In this document: one piece after another, positions 28,805-36,732 of the stretch
How the letters are laid out: each line of letters opens with the position of its first letter
Position numbering within the stretch: position 1 is the stretch's first letter
Origin: Thermus hydrothermalis
GTDB taxonomy: Bacteria; Deinococcota; Deinococci; Deinococcales; Thermaceae
DNA: 64,000 bases
Assembly (NCBI RefSeq): GCF_022760925.1
Contig: NZ_JAKTNT010000003.1
Coordinates: 106,353-170,352 of the forward strand
Reading direction: 5' to 3'
The notes under the pieces: model-generated
The model's input: only the letters and a program-made list of their open reading frames with translations
What the model was told of the DNA's origin: nothing
Database searches by the model: none
Translations under genes and position numbers: made by a program

Positions 28805-29290
28805 ATGGTCCATAGCTTCGCCCTCTTCCGCCTCCTCCCCGAGTTCCGCCGCCTCGAGGCCGAGCACCAGGAGCACCTCAAGGAGGACTTCGCCCTTTTC
28901 CTCGCCCGCTGGCAGGAGCGGGAGGGGTTTTTGGCGGTGTATAGCCTGGTGGGGCTGGCGGCGGAGGCGGACCTCCTCCTCTGGCAGGGGGCGGAAAGCC
29001 CCAAGGCCTTCCAGGCCTTCCGCCGCGAGGCGAACCGCACCCGCTTCCTGGGCTTCTTGGAGCCCGTGGGGCTCTACCTGGACCGGGGGGAAGGGGTGCC
29101 TTCCGGGGAGGCCCTGGCCCTATTCCCCTATGGCCTCGAGGCCCCCATCCCCGAGGGGCTAAGGGCCTTCCGGGGGGAGAACCTCCTGGCCCTGGAAGGA
29201 CCCCTGGAGGCCCTTTTCCCCCTCACCCTGAGGGAAGGGGGGTACCTGGGCGTGCGCCGTACCCCTAGGGAGGCCTTGGACGAGCTATAG
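28805..29290 (+). CDS. Possible HemQ/Cld-like single-domain protein
   Basis: Protein of 161 residues directly abutting hemQ. Residues 3-95 resemble the N-terminal half of HemQ: a short strand (HSFALFRLLPEF), an amphipathic helix (EHQEHLKEDFALFLARWQE), strands FLAVYSLVGLAAEADLLLW and a helix with ANRTRFLGFLEPVGLYL. The order and the ADLLL element mirror KADLLFLNL of HemQ. No heme-ligand His motif is present. The C-terminal 60 residues are Leu/Gly/Pro-rich and unassigned. It could be a partner or degenerate paralogue of HemQ. Similarity was judged by eye only. Its last 6 nt overlap the convergent PepSY-type gene. Confidence 0.6.
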   Translation: MVHSFALFRLLPEFRRLEAEHQEHLKEDFALFLARWQEREGFLAVYSLVGLAAEADLLLWQGAESPKAFQAFRREANRTRFLGFLEPVGLYLDRGEGVPSGEALALFPYGLEAPIPEGLRAFRGENLLALEGPLEALFPLTLREGGYLGVRRTPREALDEL

Positions 29291-29899
29291 GGCCGCCCAA
29301 AGGGCCAGGCCCCCAAAGAGGAGGAGGCCCAAAAGGAGGGTGAGGAGGGCCGCCTTCCGCGTCTTGCCGAAGAGGAGGCTTAGGAGAAGGCCGCTCAGGC
29401 TCACCAGGGCCAGGAAGAGGGCGGATAGGTCCAGGACCCACCGCCAGGCCCCCGGGGTGTCCCGCCCCTTGTGTAGGTCGTTTAGGGCCGCCACCAGACC
29501 GGCCTCCGTGACGCTTAAGGTGTAGGCGCCGGTCCTGGGGTCTACCTGGGCGTCGGCCCCGTAGCCGGGGGCCCGGAAGGAAAGCCAAGCCAACCCCCCG
29601 CTTTCCCCGCGCTCCGCCACCCGGCCCCGGAGCCCCAAGGCCCTCAGGTCCTCCGCCAGGGCGAGCCAGTCCATGCCTTCCCCTTGGAGGTAGGGGGCGT
29701 GGGGGAGGGTGCCGGAAACCTTCCGCACCCTCCCTTCCCCGAACCACTCGGGGTGGTTCAGGGTGAGGCCCGTCACGGCGAAGAAGAGGATGGAGAGAAA
29801 GGCCAGGAGGGAAAGGTAGAGGTGGAGGGTCCGGGCCCAGGCGTAAAGCCGGGCCCGTAAGGGGCTCGCCCCGCTTCTAGGCCTTCCGGCCGTAATCAA
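29285..29899 (-). CDS. PepSY-associated TM helix family membrane protein
   Basis: Membrane protein of 204 residues. The N terminus is basic, followed by a TM helix at about 26-46 (LHLYLSLLAFLSILFFAVTG) with the conserved TGLTLNHPEWF after it. An extracytoplasmic PepSY-like segment covers about 50-145 (DAQVDPRTGAYTL, LNDLHKGRDTPGAW). Two further TM helices lie near 152-172 and 178-200. The HKG sequence is typical of PepSY-TM proteins linked to electron transfer or iron uptake. It is the last of apbE-DUF2271-PepSY and overlaps the preceding gene by 23 nt. An SGAS sequence near residue 9 resembles a flavinylation site but would be cytoplasmic, so is probably chance. Confidence 0.82.
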   Translation of the reverse strand: MITAGRPRSGASPLRARLYAWARTLHLYLSLLAFLSILFFAVTGLTLNHPEWFGEGRVRKVSGTLPHAPYLQGEGMDWLALAEDLRALGLRGRVAERGESGGLAWLSFRAPGYGADAQVDPRTGAYTLSVTEAGLVAALNDLHKGRDTPGAWRWVLDLSALFLALVSLSGLLLSLLFGKTRKAALLTLLLGLLLFGGLALWAAL

Positions 29900-30416
29900 G
29901 GCGCACCTCCTTGAGTTCCCCCTTTAGGGTATAGCTCTTTTGGAAGGGGGTTTCGGCCACCTCCACCTTCTCGCGGAAAAGCTCGTAGGGCCCGTGCTCC
30001 CGGGCGTACTCTACGCAGACGTAATAGCTCCCCTGGGCCACGGTGCGGCCCCCTTCGTCCTTGCCGTCCCAGGCCAGGGTGTAGCGCCCCGGGGGGCGGG
30101 TGGGGCCGGAGAGGGTGCGCATGCGCGCCAGGTCCCCCAGGGCGAAGTAGCGCCGTAGCTCGTTCCACCACCTTTCCCCCTTCCCGGGCATCAGGAAAAG
30201 CCCCAGGGTGCGCACCAGGTTGCCCCGCTCGTCCTCCACGTACACCGCCACGTAAGGGGCGCGGTAGCGGAAGCCGCCGCCCTCGTAGGCGAAGCTCACC
30301 CGGAGCTCCATCCCTTGGGGCCAGGGCTTCCCCTGGGCCCGGGCCATCCCTAGGGCCAAAACCCCACCCAAAACCCGCCTGAAAAAGCTCCTCCGGCTAT
30401 AGTAGCGCTTGAGCAT
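29877..30416 (-). CDS. Tat-exported DUF2271 protein
   Basis: Exported protein of 179 residues. The N terminus has a twin-arginine motif (SRRSFFRR) followed by a hydrophobic stretch ending in ARAQG, so it should be folded before export. The rest is a beta sandwich with DUF2271 features: APYVAVYVEDERGNLVRTL, the Trp pair in ERWWNELRRYF, and GRYTLAWDGKDEGG, a FlgD-like turn. Families of this type recur in gene clusters with apbE and PepSY-TM proteins and are thought to act in extracytoplasmic electron transfer. It overlaps apbE by 20 nt. Its ligand or partner is unknown. Confidence 0.82.
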   Translation of the reverse strand: MLKRYYSRRSFFRRVLGGVLALGMARAQGKPWPQGMELRVSFAYEGGGFRYRAPYVAVYVEDERGNLVRTLGLFLMPGKGERWWNELRRYFALGDLARMRTLSGPTRPPGRYTLAWDGKDEGGRTVAQGSYYVCVEYAREHGPYELFREKVEVAETPFQKSYTLKGELKEVRLDYGRKA

Positions 30417-31182
30417 CCTTCCCTCCCTCTGGGCCAGTTACGGGGCCTTCCCCGGTGAAGAGCACCCCCTGGGCCCGGAAGCGGGCGAGCACCGGGAAAC
30501 CTTCCCGCCCCAGGACGAAAAGGGCCTTGGCGAGGCCGTCCGCCAGGCAGGCGGAAGGGGCCAGGACCGTGGCCTGGAGCCCGGGGGCGGGCCTCCCCGT
30601 GCGGGGGTCCAGGAGGTGGGCCCCCTTGTGGCGCACGCCGCTCGTGGCCACCCCGCCTTGGGTGAGGCGGAGGTGGAAGGCGGGCGGGGCGTTGTCGGGG
30701 CCCAAGGGGTCTTCCACCAGGACCTGGGCGAGGCCCGGTCCCTTTCGGGCTAGATCCCCGCCCAGGTTCACCAGGGCCGCCCGGGCCCCCGCCTTCAGGG
30801 CGGCCTCCGCCGCCTTGTCGGCGATGTAGCCCTTGGCGAGGCCGTCCAGGTCCAGGGGGGCGAGGACCTCCACCTCCTCGCCTAGGAAGCGCAAGGCCTC
30901 CCCCCCGTGGCGGGGGGCGGGGTGGAAGGCGCCCCCCGTGGCCTCTTGGAGGCTTAGGGCCAGGAGGAGGACCTCCCGCATTTCCGGGCTTGGCCTACCC
31001 CCGCCCTGGCGCACCAGGCGGACGAGCTCGCTTTCTTGGTGGCGGCTGAAAACGCCTTCCAGGCGGCGCACCTCCGCTAGGGAGGCCCTTAGGACCTGGT
31101 TCTGGAGGGGCCAAGGGGCTTCCACCTGCACCTCCAGGAAGCTTCCCAAGACCCCTTCCCACCTGGCCCCGTACCGGCCCAT
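30397..31182 (-). CDS. apbE: FAD:protein FMN transferase
   Basis: Attaches FMN covalently to Ser/Thr of extracytoplasmic redox proteins; 261 residues, shorter than the usual 320-350 because it lacks a signal peptide or lipobox. Family motifs are DLDGLAKGYIAD near residue 115, LVNLGGD, GVATSGVRHKGAHLLDPRTG and the C-terminal ADGLAKALFVLG, all supplying the Mg-FAD site. The lack of an export signal is odd because ApbE normally acts outside; it may use a flavin acceptor before export or depend on another route. No acceptor with a clear S/T-GA-S/T motif is seen in the operon. Confidence 0.93.
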   Translation of the reverse strand: MGRYGARWEGVLGSFLEVQVEAPWPLQNQVLRASLAEVRRLEGVFSRHQESELVRLVRQGGGRPSPEMREVLLLALSLQEATGGAFHPAPRHGGEALRFLGEEVEVLAPLDLDGLAKGYIADKAAEAALKAGARAALVNLGGDLARKGPGLAQVLVEDPLGPDNAPPAFHLRLTQGGVATSGVRHKGAHLLDPRTGRPAPGLQATVLAPSACLADGLAKALFVLGREGFPVLARFRAQGVLFTGEGPVTGPEGGKDAQALL

Positions 31183-31189
31183 GGCCTAA

Positions 31190-31257
31190 AGGGTAGGGGC
31201 GGGCGGTTAGGCGGGTGTTAGCGGGATAACCCCCGGCTAACCCGCCTGGCCCATACT
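31190..31257. promoter_or_regulatory. Divergent control region between apbE and the two-component operon
   Basis: TACCCT on the minus strand (31190-31195) ends 7 nt before the apbE ATG; CATACT on the plus strand (31252-31257) ends 6 nt before the response-regulator GTG. Between them TTAG elements recur at 11-bp spacing (31207-31210 and 31218-31221), and an inverted copy CTAACCCGCC (31237-31246) faces GGCGGGTG (31210-31217). Such arrays suit OmpR/PhoB-type dimers, so autoregulation is likely. Confidence 0.55.
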
Positions 31258-31263
31258 GAGGGC

Positions 31264-31923
31264 GTGCAGGTGCTCCTCTTGGAGGACGAGCCCCACTTGG
31301 GCCGGGCGGTGGCGGGGGCCTTGGCCGCCCAGGGGTATGGGGTGCGCTGGGCCAAGGGGCTTGGGGAGGCCCGGGAGGCCTTCTTGGAGCTGGAGCCCGA
31401 CCTCATGGTCCTGGACGTGCGCCTGCCCGAGGACCCGGACGGGGGCTTCCGCTTCGCCGGGGAGGTGCGGGAGGCGGGCTACAAGGGGCCCATCCTCTTC
31501 CTCACGGCCCGGGATGCCCTGGAGGACCGCATCCAGGGCCTGGACCTGGGTGGGGACGACTACCTGGTAAAGCCCTTCCACCTGGAGGAGCTTCTCGCCC
31601 GGGTGCGGGCCCTTCTCCGCCGGGCCTCCGAGGTGAAGGGGAGCCGGGTGCGCCTGGGGGCTTTGGAGGTGGACCTGGCGGGGCGGGCGGTCTTTTGGGA
31701 GGGCAAGCGGGTGGACCTTTCCCTGAAGGAGTTCGCCCTATTGGAGCTTTTCCTCCTGCACCCGGGGCGGGTCTTCGCCCCGGAAGAGGTGGCCGAGAGG
31801 GTGTTTGGGGATGGGGAAAAGGTGGGGGCGGTGAAGGTCTACGTGCACTACCTGCGGCAGAAGCTCCATCCCGGGGTGGTGCGCACCGTGCCCGGGGGGT
31901 ACCGGCTTGGGGATGAGCCTTAG
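31264..31923 (+). CDS. OmpR/PhoB-family response regulator
   Basis: Two-component regulator, 219 residues. Receiver domain at 1-118 with acidic pair Glu7/Asp8, phospho-acceptor Asp51 (VLDVRLPE), Thr81 and Lys103 (KPFHLEEL). The winged-helix effector domain at about 128-217 shows LSLKEFALLELFLLHPG and VYVHYLRQKL, ending with TVPGGYRLGDEP. The start is GTG at 31264, 6 nt after CATACT. It overlaps the histidine kinase by 11 nt and heads a seven-gene operon for an export pump, which is its probable target together with itself. Confidence 0.95.
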   Translation: MQVLLLEDEPHLGRAVAGALAAQGYGVRWAKGLGEAREAFLELEPDLMVLDVRLPEDPDGGFRFAGEVREAGYKGPILFLTARDALEDRIQGLDLGGDDYLVKPFHLEELLARVRALLRRASEVKGSRVRLGALEVDLAGRAVFWEGKRVDLSLKEFALLELFLLHPGRVFAPEEVAERVFGDGEKVGAVKVYVHYLRQKLHPGVVRTVPGGYRLGDEP

Positions 31924-33115
31924 GACCCGGCTTGCCCTCTTCTTCGCCCTGGCCATCGGCCTTGCCCTCCTCTTCCAGGGGGCCTTGAGCTACGTGGCCT
32001 TTAAGCGCCTGGTGGAGGCGGATCTGGACCGGTCCCTCCTCTTCTATGTCCAGGCCCTGGCGGAGGGCCGGCGCCCGCCGAGGGGGGAGTTCGCCTTCCG
32101 CCTGGTGCATGGGGAGGCCCGGCAGGCGAGCGCCAACTTCCCCGACCTCCCCGAGCTTCCCCCGGGGGCCTACTGGCGGGAGGGGTGGCGGGTTCTGGTC
32201 CTCGAGGTCCCAGGGGGGACCCTCACGGTGGCCCGCTACGATCCCGGGGCGGCCTTCGCCTTAAGCCGCTTCCGCCTGGCCCTTTTCGGGGTGGGGGGGC
32301 TCCTCACCCTCCTTTTCGCCCTGCTGGCGGGAAGCCTGGCGGGGGCCGCCCTCAGGCCCCTGGCCCGCCTCACGGGGGTGGCGCGGCGGGTGGCGGACTC
32401 CCAGGACCTCTCCCTGCGGGTGGTCCCCGAGGGCGGGGGGGAGCTCAAGGCTTTGGCCGAGGCCTTCAACCACATGCTGGAGCGCCTCGAGGCCTTCCTG
32501 GACCGGGAAAGGCGCTTCACCCGGGACGCCGCCCACGAGCTCAGGACCCCCGTGGCCGCCGCCCTCGCCCAGGTGGAGGCGGCGGAGAAGGGCTACCTCT
32601 CCCAGGAGGAGGCCCTCCTCGCCGCCAAGGAGGAGCTTCTCCGCATGAAGCGCCTGGTGGAGGCCCTCCTCGTCCTCGCCCGGGAGGGAAGGGTGGAGCG
32701 GGTGGTCCTGGACCTGGCCGCCTTGGCGCGGGAAGAAGCGGCAGCCTTCGGCGTGCCCTACGAGGGGCCGGATAGCCTTCCCTTTAGGGGCGACCCCCTC
32801 CTCCTCGCCCAGGCCCTGAGGAACCTCCTGCAAAACGCCCTCCTCCACGGGGAGGGGAAGGGGGTGCGGGTGGTCTTGGAGGCGGGGGAGAAGGAGGCCC
32901 TCCTGGGGGTGGTGGACCAGGGCCCGGGGATGCCGGAGGAGGCCCGGAAGGAGGCGGGCCGCCCCTTTTTGCGGGCCTCGAGGGCCCCTGGGGAGGGCCT
33001 GGGCCTTTCCGTGGCCAAGAAGGTGGCAGAGGCCCACGGGGGGAGGCTGGAACTCCTGCCCAACGCCCCTTCGGGCCTCGTGGCCCGCTTGGTCCTCCCT
33101 ATAACCGGGGCCTAA
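31913..33115 (+). CDS. Sensor histidine kinase
   Basis: Membrane sensor of 400 residues. TM1 is at about 8-28 and TM2 at about 121-145, enclosing a periplasmic loop of some 90 residues rich in Pro and Trp (ELPPGAYWREGWRVLVLEV). A HAMP linker follows (LRPLARLTGVARRVADSQDLS), then HisKA with His208 (DAAHELRTPVA). The ATPase domain has NLLQNALLHG, DQGPGMP and GLGLSVAKKVAEAHGG. The ATG at 31913 (MSLRTRL) is preferred over a TTG two codons earlier. The sensed signal is unknown. Confidence 0.95.
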   Translation: MSLRTRLALFFALAIGLALLFQGALSYVAFKRLVEADLDRSLLFYVQALAEGRRPPRGEFAFRLVHGEARQASANFPDLPELPPGAYWREGWRVLVLEVPGGTLTVARYDPGAAFALSRFRLALFGVGGLLTLLFALLAGSLAGAALRPLARLTGVARRVADSQDLSLRVVPEGGGELKALAEAFNHMLERLEAFLDRERRFTRDAAHELRTPVAAALAQVEAAEKGYLSQEEALLAAKEELLRMKRLVEALLVLAREGRVERVVLDLAALAREEAAAFGVPYEGPDSLPFRGDPLLLAQALRNLLQNALLHGEGKGVRVVLEAGEKEALLGVVDQGPGMPEEARKEAGRPFLRASRAPGEGLGLSVAKKVAEAHGGRLELLPNAPSGLVARLVLPITGA

Positions 33116-33141
33116 CCCAGGGGAGCTAGCTTTGGGGTGGT

Positions 33142-34407
33142 ATGCCAAGGATATGGAGTCTTCTCCTCCTTTTTCTCCCCGCCCTGGCTCAGGGGGTGGA
33201 CCTTAGGGCTTGGGTGCGGGAAAGCCCCGGCTACCAGGCCCTTCTTTTGCAGAAGGGCCAGGCCGAGGCCGCTTGGGAGGCGGCGCAAAAGGGGCTTGTC
33301 CCCACCCTTTCCCCCCAGGGGAGCTATAGCCGGAGCCTGTTGGGGCAGGAGAGCCTCGCCCTGGGCCTCGGGGGGAGCCTGGCCCTTCCGTGGGGGCAGG
33401 CCCAGGGCAGCCTAAGGGAAGCGGAGATTACCTACCGGCAAGCGCTTCTGGACTTCTTGTCCCAGGGAAACGCCCTCTTCCAAACGGCCCTTTCCCAGTA
33501 TCTGGACGCTTACCTGGCTGCTTTGGACCAGGCGCTGGCGCAAAAGCGCCTGGCTTGGCGGGAAGCCCAACTTAGGGCGGTGAGGGACCAACGGGAAAAG
33601 GGCCAGGCTACCTTTCAGGACCTCTTGGAGGCGGAGGGCAATCTGGCGGAGGCCCAGGCGGAAGCCCTGCGGGCGGAGCTCGCCCTTGGCCTGGCCCAGG
33701 CCCGGCTAAAGGCCACTTTGGGCCGGGAGGTGGTTGCAGGGGCCTTACCCCTTTTCCCTCAAGGAATTCCCTCCCTGGAAGAGGTTTTGGCCCGACGGGA
33801 CAAGCGGCCCGACGTGCGCAAAGCCCAACTTGCGGTGGAGGAAGCGGAGGTGGCCTTGGCCCAAGCCCAATGGGAGCGGTTCTTCCCCGAGGTGTCCTTG
33901 GGCCTTACCGCCCAGGAGGGCAACGCCGCCTTGTCCCTTGGGCTCAACCTAAAGGCGGGAACCCTCACCTATGGGGGCCAGTATGCCTTCCAGGGACAAG
34001 GAACAGGAGGAGTATCCTTCCAGGTCCAGGCGAGCTTCCCCCTCCTGAACCCAGGCCAGGATGCCCAGCTTTCCTTGAGGGAGAAAACCCTTACCCAAGC
34101 CCGTCTTACCTTGGAAAGCGCAAAGAGGGCGGCCGAGTTGGATCTTCGCTCCAAGCACCAAGCCCTCCTTCAAGCCCAAGCCCAGGTGGATGTGGCCACC
34201 AAAGCCTTGAGCGCAGCGGAGAACTCTTGGGAGGTGGCCAAGGGGCGGCTCCAGGCGGGAACGGGAACCGCTCTAGAGGTCATGCAAGCGGAGGTGGGCC
34301 TCCTCCAGGCCCGCCGCACCCTGGAGGGGGCCAAGGCCGCTTTCCTCCAGGCCTATTACGCCCTTTTGGATGCCATGGGGGAAGACCTTGTGGGAGGTGG
34401 GGAATGA
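33142..34407 (+). CDS. TolC-family outer-membrane efflux protein
   Basis: Outer-membrane factor of 421 residues with a signal peptide (1-16, ending ALAQG). The two TolC repeats are visible, each with long Ala/Leu/Gln/Glu helices. The first repeat has barrel strands near residues 52-85 (LSPQGSYSRSLLGQES). The second has strands near 248-310 (FFPEVSLGLTAQEGNAAL, YGGQYAFQGQGTGGVSFQV). It should form the exit duct of the pump encoded downstream. It overlaps the next gene by 4 nt (ATGA). Confidence 0.9.
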   Translation: MPRIWSLLLLFLPALAQGVDLRAWVRESPGYQALLLQKGQAEAAWEAAQKGLVPTLSPQGSYSRSLLGQESLALGLGGSLALPWGQAQGSLREAEITYRQALLDFLSQGNALFQTALSQYLDAYLAALDQALAQKRLAWREAQLRAVRDQREKGQATFQDLLEAEGNLAEAQAEALRAELALGLAQARLKATLGREVVAGALPLFPQGIPSLEEVLARRDKRPDVRKAQLAVEEAEVALAQAQWERFFPEVSLGLTAQEGNAALSLGLNLKAGTLTYGGQYAFQGQGTGGVSFQVQASFPLLNPGQDAQLSLREKTLTQARLTLESAKRAAELDLRSKHQALLQAQAQVDVATKALSAAENSWEVAKGRLQAGTGTALEVMQAEVGLLQARRTLEGAKAAFLQAYYALLDAMGEDLVGGGE

Positions 34408-35435
34408 AGCGGATCCTGGTGGTGCTCTACGCGGGAAGCTTAGCTTTGGCACAAGGTTTGAGTTTTCAGGAGGCCTGGCAACAGGCTCTTAGGCAAAACC
34501 CTTCCTATCAGAACGCCCTTCTGGCCCGGGAAAGCGCCCGGGTGGAGCTTCAGGCCCTGGAGGCGGACCCGAGCACGCTCATCCTCCCCCTCACCCAAGC
34601 GAGGCAGGCCTTGGCCTTGGCGGAGGTTCAGGTGGAGGCGAGCCGTTTAAACCTGCTTCAGACCCTCCTTTCCGCCTACACTGCGCTCTTGGAGGCCCAG
34701 GCCAACGAGGAGGTCCTCAAGGCCAACCGGGCCCTGGCGGAGCGCAACCTACAGATTGCCCGGGCCCGGCGCCAAACGGGCAACGCCACGGACCTGGACG
34801 TGGCCAAGGCGGAGGCGGCCTTAAAATCGGCGGAGATCGCCCTCCAAAATGCGCAAGCCCAGCGTCCCGCTCTCCTCAAGGCTCTGGAGGCGGCGCTTGG
34901 GGCTTCTTTGGCGGAGGAGCCGCGGCTTGCTCCCTTGCCTGAGCCCAAGGCTTTGGGGGTAGACCTGGCCGCTTTGAGGGAGGGCCTCGAGGCGAGGCTT
35001 GTCAGCCTGGTCCAGGCCCGGCAGGCCTGGGAGCTTGCCGAGCTTCAGGTGCGCCTGGCCGACAACGACTACACCCCCCGCCTCACCTTGGAGAAGGCCA
35101 AGGCCAGCCGGGATAACGCCCGGAAGGCCCTGGATAACGCCATGGCCCAAGCCTTCTCCGCCTTGGAAGCGGCCTACGCCCAAGCCCAAGCTGCCTGGGG
35201 CCAGGTGCTCACCGCCCGGGAAAGCCTCGCCAACCAGGAGAGGACCTTGGAGGTGGCCCGCAAGGCTTTCCAGGCGGGGACCGCAAGCCGGGTGGAGTTG
35301 GAGCAGGAGGAGGCAAACCTGGCCCAGGCCCGGTATAACCTACTCGTGGCCCAAAACGCTTACTGGAGGGCCCTGGCTGCCCTAAGCCTGGCGGCGGGGC
35401 AGGACCTCGTGGTCCTTGGGGAGGTGGGGCGATGA
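34404..35435 (+). CDS. Second TolC-like protein, apparently without barrel strands
   Basis: Exported helical protein of 343 residues with a signal peptide (1-16, LALAQG). The two TolC-type helical repeats are recognisable (NPSYQNALLARESARVEL, and QAGTASRVELEQEEANLAQA near the end). The places where barrel strands belong are short-circuited: residues 49-63 (ALEADPSTLILPLTQ) and about 212-230 (RLADNDYTPRLTLEKAK) connect helix to helix directly. The protein is thus about 80 residues shorter than its neighbour. It may form a periplasmic helical tube or mixed trimers with the upstream TolC protein. It overlaps both neighbours by 4 nt. Confidence 0.82.
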   Translation: MKRILVVLYAGSLALAQGLSFQEAWQQALRQNPSYQNALLARESARVELQALEADPSTLILPLTQARQALALAEVQVEASRLNLLQTLLSAYTALLEAQANEEVLKANRALAERNLQIARARRQTGNATDLDVAKAEAALKSAEIALQNAQAQRPALLKALEAALGASLAEEPRLAPLPEPKALGVDLAALREGLEARLVSLVQARQAWELAELQVRLADNDYTPRLTLEKAKASRDNARKALDNAMAQAFSALEAAYAQAQAAWGQVLTARESLANQERTLEVARKAFQAGTASRVELEQEEANLAQARYNLLVAQNAYWRALAALSLAAGQDLVVLGEVGR

Positions 35436-36730
35436 GGCGATGGCTTCTCCTTGGGGTCGTGGTGGCTTTAGCGTTTTTGGGATACTTTCTCCTGCGGCCC
35501 AAGAGGGTGGTCCAGGCGGTGGAGGCCCCTGAGGTGTACACCGTAACCCGGGGGGAGATCCGGGTCACGGTTTCCGGTTCTGGGAGCCTAGCCCCCTGGC
35601 AGAGCCTCGAGGTGCGCCCCGAGGTGCAAGGCCTACTTCGGTTTGTGGTGGACGAAGGGACTCCGGTGGAAAAGGGCCAGGTGCTGGCCGAACTGGACCC
35701 CACCCCCTTCCGCCAAGCTGTGGCGAAGGCCCAGTCCGACGTGGCGAAGGCCGAGGCGGCCCTGGCCAACGCCAAGGCACAAGGGGAAAGCGCCCTGGCT
35801 TCCCTCAGGGCCTCCCTGAAGAGCGCCGAAGTAGCCTACGCCAACGCCCAGGCGAGCCTGGCCACAGCCCAGCGGAACCTGGAAGCCACCCGGCTCCTCT
35901 ACCAGGCCGGGGGTGCGAGCCGCCAGGCCCTTCTAGAGGCGGAAACCGCTTACAACAATGCCAAAAGGGCCTTGGATGACGCCGAGGCAAGCTTAAGCGC
36001 GCAACGGGAGGCCTTGGCCTTGCGGGAGGCCCAGCTCCAGGCAGACCTCCGTACCCAGGAAGCCGCCTTAGCCCAAGCGCGGATTGCCCTGGCGGAAGCC
36101 CAATATAATTTGGAAAAAACGCGGGTTTTGGCCCCCTTGAGCGGTGTGGTCCTTTCCGTGGCGGCAAGCCCGGGAGCCCAGGTGGGGCCCACCTCGGCCC
36201 TCCTTACCCTCGGGGACCTCTCCCGCTACAGCCTGGTCCTGGAGGTGGACGAGACGGAGATCGCCCAGGTAAAGGTGGGCCTTCCCGTGGAGGTGAGCCT
36301 CGAGGGCCTCCCGGGCGAAACCTTCCTCGGCCGGGTGGAGGCCATAAGCCCTCAGGGTGAGGTGGTGAACAACATTCCGGTTTTCAAGGTCACCGTAAGC
36401 CTTCCCCCGGACCCCCGCTTCCGCCCCGGGATGAGCGCCGATGGGGAGATCGTGGTGCAGGACCTCAAGGACGTCCTGGTCCTCCCCAAGCGGGCGGTGG
36501 AGCGGGTGAGGGGGCAGGCCTACGTCACCCTTCTCCGCGCCGATGGCTCCACGGAGAGGGTTCGCGTTACCCTGGGCCTCGAGGACAGCACCCGGGTGGC
36601 GGTTTTGGAAGGCCTCAAGGAGGGGGACCAGGTGGTCCTGCCCAAGCGAAACCAGGGGGGCTCAGGTTCCCAGCGGCTGCAAGCCCCTGGGGGTCCCCTG
36701 CCCCTTATGGGCCCTGGGCCTGGGAGGTGA
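35432..36730 (+). CDS. Periplasmic adaptor protein (MacA/HlyD family)
   Basis: Membrane-fusion protein of 432 residues. One N-terminal TM helix (about 4-21) anchors it, and then the first half of the lipoyl domain appears (EVRPEVQGLLRFVVDEGTPVEKG). A long coiled-coil hairpin spans about 90-225, rich in Ala, Gln and Glu. The second lipoyl half follows (VLAPLSGVVLSVAASPGAQVG), then the beta barrel (EVDETEIAQVKVGLPVEV) and the membrane-proximal domain. The Gly/Pro-rich tail is unusual. It should link the ABC permease to the TolC-like proteins. Confidence 0.93.
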   Translation: MRRWLLLGVVVALAFLGYFLLRPKRVVQAVEAPEVYTVTRGEIRVTVSGSGSLAPWQSLEVRPEVQGLLRFVVDEGTPVEKGQVLAELDPTPFRQAVAKAQSDVAKAEAALANAKAQGESALASLRASLKSAEVAYANAQASLATAQRNLEATRLLYQAGGASRQALLEAETAYNNAKRALDDAEASLSAQREALALREAQLQADLRTQEAALAQARIALAEAQYNLEKTRVLAPLSGVVLSVAASPGAQVGPTSALLTLGDLSRYSLVLEVDETEIAQVKVGLPVEVSLEGLPGETFLGRVEAISPQGEVVNNIPVFKVTVSLPPDPRFRPGMSADGEIVVQDLKDVLVLPKRAVERVRGQAYVTLLRADGSTERVRVTLGLEDSTRVAVLEGLKEGDQVVLPKRNQGGSGSQRLQAPGGPLPLMGPGPGR

Positions 36731-36732
36731 GC

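Noticed and set aside
29870..29899. SGAS near the N terminus of the PepSY-type protein as an FMN attachment site
   Set aside because: It precedes the first TM helix and should be cytoplasmic, and it lacks the preceding Asp of the usual flavinylation motif; kept only as a remark.
33870..34403. In-frame extension of the second TolC-like gene into the first
   Set aside because: The extension is Gly/Pro/Arg-rich and out of keeping with the signal peptide that begins at 34404, which also has the usual ATGA overlap.
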